Assembly (NCBI GenBank): GCA_038237625.1
Contig: JBBRYM010000002.1
Span: forward strand, 205,993 to 269,992
Direction of reading: 5' to 3'
DNA from: JAWVFM01 sp038237625
GTDB lineage: Bacteria; Actinomycetota; Thermoleophilia; Solirubrobacterales; 70-9
DNA length: 64,000 nt
Under the pieces are notes generated by a model. It was not told the DNA's origin, searched no databases, and worked only from the letters and a program-made list of their open reading frames with translations. The position numbers and the translations under genes were made by a program. Positions 57,881 through 64,000 of this stretch are shown in pieces (the first letter of the stretch is position 1; each line of letters opens with the position of its first letter).

Positions 57881-59796
57881 GGGCTCGCTCCTGCGGTCGC
57901 CCCGGCCACAGCGGGCTCGGGCGTGCCGACCTCCGCTCCCTCGCCGGGCATGATCGCGTGGCGAGCTCCGGGCACGCCGAACTCGTACGGCCCGCCAACC
58001 ACGCGCGGGATTTCGTCGAAGTTGAAGATCGGCGGCGGCGAGGAGACGAGCCATTCGATCGTCTTGGCCCGCCAGGGGTTGGCCACGGCCCGCGGGCCGT
58101 AGCGCCACGAGACGACCATGTTGTAGATGAACACCAGCTGCGCGGCGCCGAGGATGAAGGCGAAGATCGAGATCACGAGATTCCAGGTGGCGAACTGGCT
58201 CGCGTAGTCGGCGACGCGTCGCGGCATGCCTTCCATCCCGATCCAGTGCATCGGCAGGAAGGTGCCGTACATGCCGATCAACGTGAGATAGAAGTGCACG
58301 CGCCCGAGCTTCTCGTCGTACATCCGCCCGGTCATCTTCGGATACCAGTGATAGATGCCCGCGAAGATCGTGAACACCGAGCCGCCGAAGAGCACGAAGT
58401 GGATGTGGGCGACGATGAAGTAGGTATCGGAGACGTGGATGTCGATCGGCACCATGCCGAGCATCACGCCCGAGATCCCGCCCATCGTGAACGTCACGAT
58501 GAACCCGAGCGCGAACAGCATCGCGGTCGATCTCAGGTGCAGAACGGATTTGAACAGCGTCGCCAGCCAGGAGAAGATCTTGATCCCGGTGGGGACGGCG
58601 ATCAGAAGCGTCGTCACCATCATCGGCACGCGCAGCCAGCTGAACATGCCCGAGACGAACATGTGGTGCGCCCACACCGTGTAGGCGAGGACGACGATTC
58701 CGAGCAGCGCCAGCGCCATCAGCCGGTAGCCGAAGATCGGCTTGCGGGCGTGGGTGGAGATGACCTCCGAGATGATCCCGAACCCGGGCAGCATCATGAT
58801 GTAGACGGCCGGGTGTGAGTAGAACCAGAAGATGTGCTGGTAGCTCAGAACGTCGCCGCCGTTCAGGGCCTGGAAGAAGTTGGTGTGCAGGATGCGGTCG
58901 AAGAGGACCATGAACTGCACGCCGGCGATGAACGGGGTTGCGGCCACCACCAGCAGCGAGGTCGAGAGGTTCGCCCACACCAGCAGCGGCATGCGCCAGA
59001 AGTTCATTCCGGGCGCACGCATGGTGATGATGGTCACCAGGAAGTTGAGCGCGGTCGCAATCGACGATGCCCCGGCGAACTGCACGCCGAGGTTGAAGAA
59101 CGACTGGCCTAACGGAGCTCCCGTGGAAAGGGGCGCGTAGCCGGTCCACCCGGCGTCGAAGGCGCCGCCGGGAGCCAGATAGCTGCCGACGAAGAGCAGG
59201 CCCGCCAGTGGCAGCATCCAGAAGCTCAGCGCGTTCAGGCGCGGGAACGCCATGTCGGGCGCGCCGATCATCAAGGGCAGCACGAAGTTCGCGATCCCCG
59301 CGAACACGGGGATCACGAAGACGAAGATCATGATCGCCGCGTGCGTCGAGAACAGCGCGTTGAACGTCCCCGGGTTGACGATCTGCGTGCCCGGCTGCGC
59401 GAGCTCGGCGCGCATGATCATCGCGATCAGCCCGCCGATCAAAAAGAAGACGAAGGTCGTGCAGATGTACTGGATCCCGATGACCTTGTGGTCGGTGTTG
59501 AACTTGAAGTAGTCCTTCCACGAGTGTGCGCCGTGCTGGGAGTGGTCGTCGGGGATCGTGGGCGCACCGATGGCCCAACGCAGCCAGTAGTCGAAGGCGC
59601 CGAGGCCCGCGAGGAAGCCCAGCGGCGCCGTGATGCCGGGCACGATCACGTGCGGGTAGCCGGTCTGTTCGGTGTTGAAGATCGGCAGGCCGGAGACGGC
59701 GCGCAGGGCAACGACGAGGCCAAACCCGAAGGCCCCGCCGATGAACATGCCGAGGAAGGCTCGCGGCAGTCCGGGTTGCTTCAGCGCCTTGACCAC
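57877..59796 (-). CDS. ctaD: Cytochrome c oxidase subunit I
   Basis: 639 residues from GTG 59796, with GGAGG 5 bases upstream. All ligands are present: FSTHAAIMIF (heme a His), WFYSHPAVYIM (CuB His and crosslinked Tyr), WAHHMFVSG (two CuB His) and IVAHIHFVLFG (heme a3 and heme a His). A ~110-residue N-terminal extension carries two extra helices before the canonical TDHKVIGIQY. Reduces O2 to water while pumping protons. Follows coxB by 13 bases. Confidence 0.97.
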   Translation of the reverse strand: MVKALKQPGLPRAFLGMFIGGAFGFGLVVALRAVSGLPIFNTEQTGYPHVIVPGITAPLGFLAGLGAFDYWLRWAIGAPTIPDDHSQHGAHSWKDYFKFNTDHKVIGIQYICTTFVFFLIGGLIAMIMRAELAQPGTQIVNPGTFNALFSTHAAIMIFVFVIPVFAGIANFVLPLMIGAPDMAFPRLNALSFWMLPLAGLLFVGSYLAPGGAFDAGWTGYAPLSTGAPLGQSFFNLGVQFAGASSIATALNFLVTIITMRAPGMNFWRMPLLVWANLSTSLLVVAATPFIAGVQFMVLFDRILHTNFFQALNGGDVLSYQHIFWFYSHPAVYIMMLPGFGIISEVISTHARKPIFGYRLMALALLGIVVLAYTVWAHHMFVSGMFSWLRVPMMVTTLLIAVPTGIKIFSWLATLFKSVLHLRSTAMLFALGFIVTFTMGGISGVMLGMVPIDIHVSDTYFIVAHIHFVLFGGSVFTIFAGIYHWYPKMTGRMYDEKLGRVHFYLTLIGMYGTFLPMHWIGMEGMPRRVADYASQFATWNLVISIFAFILGAAQLVFIYNMVVSWRYGPRAVANPWRAKTIEWLVSSPPPIFNFDEIPRVVGGPYEFGVPGARHAIMPGEGAEVGTPEPAVAGATAGASP

Positions 59797-59809
59797 TCCA
59801 ACCTCCAGC

Positions 59810-60628
59810 CTATGTCCCGCTCGACGCCGAGGTGCTGCCCGACGAGGACGGAACGGTCGTCTGCGGCACCGGCGGACCGCCCGTGCCCCCTGCCTGAGCC
59901 TTCTCCTGCTTCGAAAGCCAGCTCTGGAACTGGTTTTCGGGAAGCACATGGACGAAGGCGTTCATGGTCGCGTGCCCGAAGCCGCAGAGCTCGGTGCACT
60001 CGAGCGTGTAGTCGCCGACCACGTCGGGGGTGACGACGACGGTGTTGTCGATGTGGTTGCCGCTCGGGCCCGCGGGCACGAGGTCGCGCTTGATGCCCCA
60101 CTCCGGCACCCAGAAGGAGTGCAGTACGTCGACCGCAGTCAGGTGCAGCTCGAGCTGGCGGTCGACCGGGACGTAAAGCTCGTCGGAGTTGACCATCTGC
60201 CCGTTCGGCAGCGGGTAGCCGAAGCTCCACTTGAATTGCTGGGCGGTCACGTCAAGGACCATCCGGTTGGGATCCTTCTTCTCGATGTTGGCGAGGACGA
60301 TCGCGCTGTAGACGGCGCCGAAGAGGACGATCACCGTGGGGATCACGGTCCAGGCGATCTCCAGGCGGGTGTTGCCGTGGATCGGCTCGCCGTCGGACTC
60401 GTCGCCCGGCTTGGCCCGGAACTTCCAGATGCAGTAGCCGAGCGCGACGATCACCACGGCGAAGACGAAGCTCGAGAGCACGATCATCACGTTCAGGAGC
60501 GTGTCGATGTCGTGGCGCTGCGTGGACCCCTGCGGTCCGTTCCACTGGATCTGGGTGAACGGGATTGCCATGACCGCCGTGAGGACGGCGATCACCGCGA
60601 GGAGCCTTGCGTAGGTAGCCCTGGCCAC
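59810..60628 (-). CDS. ctaC: Cytochrome c oxidase subunit II with intact CuA
   Basis: 272 residues: N-terminal helix, second helix about 35-60, then the CuA domain. DVLHSFWVPEWGIKRDLVPA and LECTELCGFGHATMNAFVHV contain the full set (His, Cys, Glu, Cys, His, Met). The C-terminal ~30 residues are Ser/Thr/Pro-rich. First gene of the minus-strand oxidase operon; contrasts with the CuA-less homologue at 50019. Confidence 0.96.
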   Translation of the reverse strand: MARATYARLLAVIAVLTAVMAIPFTQIQWNGPQGSTQRHDIDTLLNVMIVLSSFVFAVVIVALGYCIWKFRAKPGDESDGEPIHGNTRLEIAWTVIPTVIVLFGAVYSAIVLANIEKKDPNRMVLDVTAQQFKWSFGYPLPNGQMVNSDELYVPVDRQLELHLTAVDVLHSFWVPEWGIKRDLVPAGPSGNHIDNTVVVTPDVVGDYTLECTELCGFGHATMNAFVHVLPENQFQSWLSKQEKAQAGGTGGPPVPQTTVPSSSGSTSASSGT

Positions 60629-60686
60629 GAGCGGCGATTCTATTGCCTGGGCCCGCGGCGCCGCCGCACGATGTCGGCGGATCGTG

Positions 60687-62189
60687 TCAGCCGCTACAGA
60701 CCTCGATCACGGACGTCGCGACGCCCTCCCAGCTCCATAGGCGGGCGGCAGTTTCGCGCAGCTGCGCGCGGGCGCTCGCCGAGGCATCGGGGTCCATCGC
60801 GAGCCAGCCGTTGAGGCATGCCGCGATCGATGCGACCGCATTGTCGTCGAGGCTGAAGGTAAGGAGGGCAGCTATCTCGGCGGGAAGGTCCGCGGCCAGG
60901 GCCCGGCTCACCTCGGCGGCGCCGGAGTGATTGGCCGAGACCGGTGGCACCTCGGCGGCAGCGGCTTCGGCGGCCACCATCCCGAACGACTCGGGGAATG
61001 TGCTCGGGAACACCAGCGCGTCGCACGCGGGGACGATCTCGCCCACCTCGTCGTGCTCGAGGCGCCCGGCGAAGGCAACGCTGCCGGCGGCGGCCGCAGC
61101 GGTTTTTGCATAGCCGTCGGGGAGATGAGCAATGAAGGACTGCACCATGCGAAGGGGCGCCTCATCTCCGCCTTCGAGGGCGCGGCCCTTGGCGGCGATC
61201 TCGGCGACGTCGTCGAGATCGCCGCCGGTGATGGAGGCCCAGAGGCGCTCGGTGGTCTCCTGGTACTCGCCGAAGCCGACGATCAGGAGGCGGGCGCCGG
61301 GGTTGGCCATCACGACGAGGGGCCAGGCGGCGAGGAGCAGGTCGATGCCCTTCGAGACGATCAGCTTGCCCACGAAGACGACGCGGGGACCGGCCGCTTC
61401 GGAGAAGGCAGCGAGCGCGGCGCCCGCCCTGGCCGGATCGCGGCCCCAGGCCTCCCCCTCACCGAGCCTCGCCGCGGCTCCGCGAAGCCATTCCTCCGGG
61501 GTTTCCCCAGCCAGCGGTGCGAACAGATCGGTGTCCACGCCCGGCGGCCCCAGCCGCGTCTTCGCCGGCAGGCCGGGATCGCCGAGCGCCTCGAAGAGGC
61601 TCGCCTTGGTGTGCCCGGAGCCGACAAATACGGCCTTCGCGGCCCTCATGCCTTCACGCGCGTACGGCAGGAAGCGCTCGGGGTTCGGCTTCACTGTGTA
61701 CTCGAGGGCCGAGCCGTGGATCTTGGCGGCGAAGCGGAGGCCGGCGCGGGCGAGAATCACAGGGCCCATCACGAGGTGGTTGGCGAGCGCTGCGTCGACC
61801 CCGCCCGCGCGCTCGGTGACCTCCTCGACGGCGGCGACGTTCGACTCGATGTACCGCGCGAGCTCCTCGTCGCTCAGCTCGGAGAACGCCTTCACCACAA
61901 ACCCCTCGTACTCATCCTTGACGTAGACGGGCAGCAGACCGCCGATCTCGGGCACATAAGCCGTCACGGACCCGCCCCCGGGGGAGCTCCCGGGGGCGTC
62001 CGCGACCGTCAGTGATCCGTCCCTCCACTCCCCAAAACGGTCCACCCACGCAAGCTCCCCCGCGTGGCGGTCCTGGCAGAGCAGGTGGACATCGTGCCCG
62101 AGGCGGGCGAGGGCGGGGACGAGGCTGGCGTTGTAGATGTTCGAGCCGGTGCCGCGCAGGAGATAGCCATGGAAGACGAGGACGCGCAT
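60687..62189 (-). CDS. Family 4 glycosyltransferase
   Basis: 500 residues, GT-B fold. MRVLVFHGYLLRGTGSNIYN is the N-terminal Rossmann start; VVFVGKLIVSKGIDLLLAAW and the donor-site FPSTFPESFGMVAAEAAAAE (E-x7-E region) are in the C-terminal half. A ~70-residue insertion (GDLDDVAEIAAKGRALEGGD) sits between. Acceptor and donor sugars are unknown. Stands alone upstream of the oxidase operon. Confidence 0.9.
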   Translation of the reverse strand: MRVLVFHGYLLRGTGSNIYNASLVPALARLGHDVHLLCQDRHAGELAWVDRFGEWRDGSLTVADAPGSSPGGGSVTAYVPEIGGLLPVYVKDEYEGFVVKAFSELSDEELARYIESNVAAVEEVTERAGGVDAALANHLVMGPVILARAGLRFAAKIHGSALEYTVKPNPERFLPYAREGMRAAKAVFVGSGHTKASLFEALGDPGLPAKTRLGPPGVDTDLFAPLAGETPEEWLRGAAARLGEGEAWGRDPARAGAALAAFSEAAGPRVVFVGKLIVSKGIDLLLAAWPLVVMANPGARLLIVGFGEYQETTERLWASITGGDLDDVAEIAAKGRALEGGDEAPLRMVQSFIAHLPDGYAKTAAAAAGSVAFAGRLEHDEVGEIVPACDALVFPSTFPESFGMVAAEAAAAEVPPVSANHSGAAEVSRALAADLPAEIAALLTFSLDDNAVASIAACLNGWLAMDPDASASARAQLRETAARLWSWEGVATSVIEVCSG

Positions 62190-62221
62190 GCGCGGTCGAG
62201 CCTATGAGACCGCGGTGGACT

Positions 62222-62503
62222 ATGTTTCCGCGCGTGAGCGAGCTGCAGAAGTTCCGCCTGCGCGCACCGGCATCCGGCCGGGAGGCGATCGCCGAGGTCG
62301 AGCCCGAAGCCATCTACGTCGACCGCGAGTCCGGCGAGGAAATGCTGCCGGTGACGATGATCCTGCCCGGGGCGGATTCCGAGTCAAAGCTGCTGCGCTC
62401 CCCCGAGAACCTCCGCGCCTGCCGGCGCTGCGATCAGCTGATCGGGCTGGACGTCAGCGACTGCCCCTACTGCGGCCTGCGCCAGGACGCTCTCGACGGC
62501 TGA
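62222..62503 (+). CDS. Small zinc-ribbon protein
   Basis: About 93 residues: SELQKFRLRAPASGREAIAE, EAIYVDRESGEEMLPVTMIL and a C-terminal zinc ribbon CRRCDQLIGLDVSDCPYCGL. Start ATG 62222 or GTG 62234. Unknown function. After its TGA the same frame stays open for another 53 codons (next entry). Confidence 0.7.
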   Translation: MFPRVSELQKFRLRAPASGREAIAEVEPEAIYVDRESGEEMLPVTMILPGADSESKLLRSPENLRACRRCDQLIGLDVSDCPYCGLRQDALDG

Positions 62504-62662
62504 TGTCCGGCGGCGCCGCCGTCGACAGGCGGTACGACGACGACGGCGGGCGGCTCGTCCGGCGGCACCCGACCTTCGGGCGGCGGCTCGGGCTACGGTG
62601 GCTCGAGCCCCGGCGACGCCTATGACCAGTACTGCCAGGCGCATCCCGGCGCCTGCGACTGA
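62504..62662 (+). pseudogene. Start-less Gly/Ser-rich frame after the zinc-ribbon gene
   Basis: In the same frame as the zinc-ribbon gene, directly after its TGA, an open stretch reads STGGTTTTAGGSSGG, RPSGGGSGYGGSSPGDAYDQ and ends YCQAHPGACD at TGA 62660. It has no start codon. It looks like the low-complexity tail of an exported protein; either a gene remnant or, less likely, a readthrough extension. Confidence 0.4.
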
Positions 62663-62680
62663 CCTGTCGCGGGACCGAGG

Positions 62681-63484
62681 CTAGGCAGGAACGTAATACG
62701 CCCAGTAGAGAAGGCGGCCGGTGTAGCTGCAGCCGTAGGCTCGGATCGAGCCTTCCTTGGTCTGAGGCTTGGCGGCGATCGCCAAAGCGCGGTTCTCGTC
62801 GGGGTTGCTCGACTGGCACTTACCGGACTTACGGCTGGCCCGCCATGAGTTGTGCTTGGCGACCTTCGCGTTGAAGCCCAGGATCGGCGCCCACGTCTGG
62901 AAGGTGATGCCGATGATCGCGCCCTTGTTGGCGCGGAGCGGCTTCTGGAGGGTTATGTACTGCTTGCTCCCCTCCGCCGACTGGAGATCGACCGTCGGGC
63001 TCTGGCGCACCAGCTTGAGGTGGGAATGGGGCTCCTTCTTCAAGACCGCAAGCCGTGCAGTGGGATCTCCTCCAAGCGACTTGGTACCGAAGAAGTCGGA
63101 GCTGCCGAACGCCTTCTCCTCGTAGCGGTTGGGGTTGGCGACATCGACCGCCCAGCCGAGGATCTTGCCGGAGTTGGGCATGACGAAGCGATGGCGATGA
63201 CCGGAGGCCATCTGCTGGAAGCCGGTGACGCTGCCGACGACCTGGCAGCCGTGCTTGATCTGGTCTGCCGTCGGCGGGGGCTTCTGGTTCTCCGAAGGAC
63301 GTTGCGGGCAGAGCGGCTCGGGCGAGTGCTTTGTCCCACCGAGCGTCCGCGCCTGCGTCGGTTTGCCGGCGGCCGGTCCCGCCGCCAGGGCCGCGATTGC
63401 GATCGTCAGCGCCAGCAGCCCCGCGAACGCGAGGGCTGCGAAGGTGCGACCGACTGGCCGCGCGAGCTTGGAAGTCTCGATCAT
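62681..63484 (-). CDS. Secreted protein of unknown function
   Basis: About 267 residues. N-terminal membrane/signal helix (TFAALAFAGLLALTIAIAAL...AGPAAG). The mature region has cysteines in PEPLCPQRP, KHGCQVVG, SGKCQSS and AYGCSYTG and segments RHRFVMPNSGKILGWAVDVA and GAIIGITFQTWAPILGFN, suggesting an extracellular beta-sandwich. I do not recognise a family. ATG 63484 chosen over 63493. Confidence 0.7.
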   Translation of the reverse strand: MIETSKLARPVGRTFAALAFAGLLALTIAIAALAAGPAAGKPTQARTLGGTKHSPEPLCPQRPSENQKPPPTADQIKHGCQVVGSVTGFQQMASGHRHRFVMPNSGKILGWAVDVANPNRYEEKAFGSSDFFGTKSLGGDPTARLAVLKKEPHSHLKLVRQSPTVDLQSAEGSKQYITLQKPLRANKGAIIGITFQTWAPILGFNAKVAKHNSWRASRKSGKCQSSNPDENRALAIAAKPQTKEGSIRAYGCSYTGRLLYWAYYVPA

Positions 63485-63590
63485 CGCTGGCAAAGGTTAG
63501 GCGCCTTTTGATGACGCGGGCGAGCCAACCTGGGATCCCGCCGCAGGTCTTGCAGGGTAGCGAGCGGCGCCACGCCTAGAATCCTCCACG

Positions 63591-64000
63591 ATGCCTGCGA
63601 TCGTGACCGAGCGCCTCGAGCGCGAGTTCGATGGCGGCTTGCGAGCGGTGGACGGAGTGGACCTCGAGGTCGCCGAGGGTGAGATCTACGGCTTCTTGGG
63701 GCCCAACGGCGCCGGAAAGACGACGACGGTGAGGATGCTGACCACCCTCCTGCGGCCCACCGGCGGGCACGCCAGCGTGGCGGGCCACGACGTCGTCAGC
63801 GAGGCCAAGGAGGTGCGCAAGGCCATCGGCGTAGCGCTCCAGGAGGCGGCCCTCGATCCGCTGATGACGGGCCGGGAGCTCATCCGGTTGCAGGCGACGC
63901 TCCACGGCCTTGGGGCGGGCGGGGGGGGGGGCCCGGCCCCGCCGGGGCGACGCCCGGGTGGGGGGGGGGAGGGGGGCCCCACCGGGGGGGGGACGGATTA
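63591..64000 (+). CDS. ABC transporter ATP-binding protein (DrrA-like), incomplete
   Basis: The N-terminal ~107 residues are clear: MPAIVTERLEREFDGGLRAV, Walker A GFLGPNGAGKTTTVRMLTTL, VRKAIGVALQEAALDPLMTG and RELIRLQATLHGLG, as in DrrA-type drug or polyketide exporters. From about 63915 the sequence becomes poly-G and the protein reading is meaningless. Signature and Walker B are not recovered. ATG 63591. Confidence 0.85.
   Translation, partial: MPAIVTERLEREFDGGLRAVDGVDLEVAEGEIYGFLGPNGAGKTTTVRMLTTLLRPTGGHASVAGHDVVSEAKEVRKAIGVALQEAALDPLMTGRELIRLQATLHGLGAGGGGGPAPPGRRPGGGGEGGPTGGGTD
63915..64000. other. Poly-G low-quality contig end
   Basis: Runs of 9-14 G dominate (for example 63918-63931) with short GC-rich fragments between, inside what should be conserved ABC ATPase coding sequence. 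This matches poly-G read tails of two-colour sequencing collapsed at an assembly end rather than genomic sequence. Confidence 0.7.

Noticed and set aside
57023..59578. An 851-residue minus-strand frame
   Set aside because: Its first two thirds are out of frame with the real coxA. Only the last 285 codons, the UspA-like gene from GTG 57880, are coding.
62502..62625. 40-codon ORF starting at the TGATG after the zinc-ribbon gene
   Set aside because: Arg-rich and out of frame with the better-looking Gly/Ser tail; no supporting signal.
1..64000. CRISPR arrays, IS elements, prophage or rRNA genes
   Set aside because: No regularly spaced repeats, transposase, integrase, phage structural genes or rRNA sequence were seen.

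Overview
The window is high-GC DNA from what looks like a soil actinobacterium, most likely class Thermoleophilia (Solirubrobacterales/Gaiellales-like). The reasons are GC-ending codons, frequent GTG starts, an mreBCD rod cluster next to valS-folC-ndk-maf, and caa3-type respiratory genes with actinobacterial small subunits. The lineage is inferred from gene content only. The right end (about 63.9-64.0 kb) breaks down into poly-G sequence and looks like a contig edge. The left end cuts a penicillin-binding protein gene.

Layout. 1-9.65 kb, minus strand: valS, folC, a 39-residue membrane peptide, a zinc-ribbon membrane protein, ndk, maf, mreB, mreC, mreD and a PBP2 gene, a housekeeping and cell-elongation block with many start/stop overlaps. 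9.7-15 kb: an aldo/keto reductase facing clpX, then clpP and tig, with a secreted-protein gene on the opposite strand set between clpP and clpX. 15-19.4 kb: CtaG, CorA, a secreted protein, LemA and an HTH regulator. 19.4-26.9 kb is an accessory stretch: an ECF sigma factor directly abutting an alkyltransferase gene, a DHFR-fold reductase, and a four-gene lactonase / SnoaL / amidohydrolase / MIP18-type operon divergent from a TetR regulator. It also holds two tandem SnoaL paralogues and decayed gene fragments.

26.9-31.1 kb: a methyltransferase followed by a gene-poor stretch with remnants, a frameshifted DUF4160 gene beside DUF2442, and tRNA-His, tRNA-Arg and tRNA-Pro. 31-37.5 kb: DUF1015, PduO-type cobalamin adenosyltransferase, OsmC, SDR, methyltransferase and NUDIX genes in a tight run. 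37.6-43.2 kb: a fatty-acid/acyl-CoA degradation set (thiolase, acyl-CoA dehydrogenase, enoyl-CoA hydratase, 3-hydroxyacyl-CoA dehydrogenase) with a class IV aminotransferase. 43-50 kb: EamA transporter, an MBL-like hydrolase, a secreted PI-PLC-like protein, TrxB, a flippase-like protein and a PAP2 protein.

50-60.6 kb holds two heme-copper oxidase loci that face each other. The minus-strand locus (coxB, coxA, a UspA-like gene, coxC) is a normal cytochrome c oxidase with CuA, CuB and heme ligands intact. The plus-strand locus (coxB', coxA', ctaB and three small membrane proteins) encodes full-length subunit I and II homologues. In these, all six metal-ligating histidines of subunit I, the catalytic tyrosine, and the CuA Cys/Glu/Cys/His ligands of subunit II are replaced, although the flanking sequence still aligns without gaps. 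This apparently cofactor-free oxidase-like complex, kept in an operon with heme O synthase, is the most unusual feature of the window.

A second theme is translation initiation. clpX, folC and a NUDIX gene can only be full length if they start at CTG. Two of these are CTGA overlaps that parallel the ATGA and GTGA overlaps seen elsewhere in the window.
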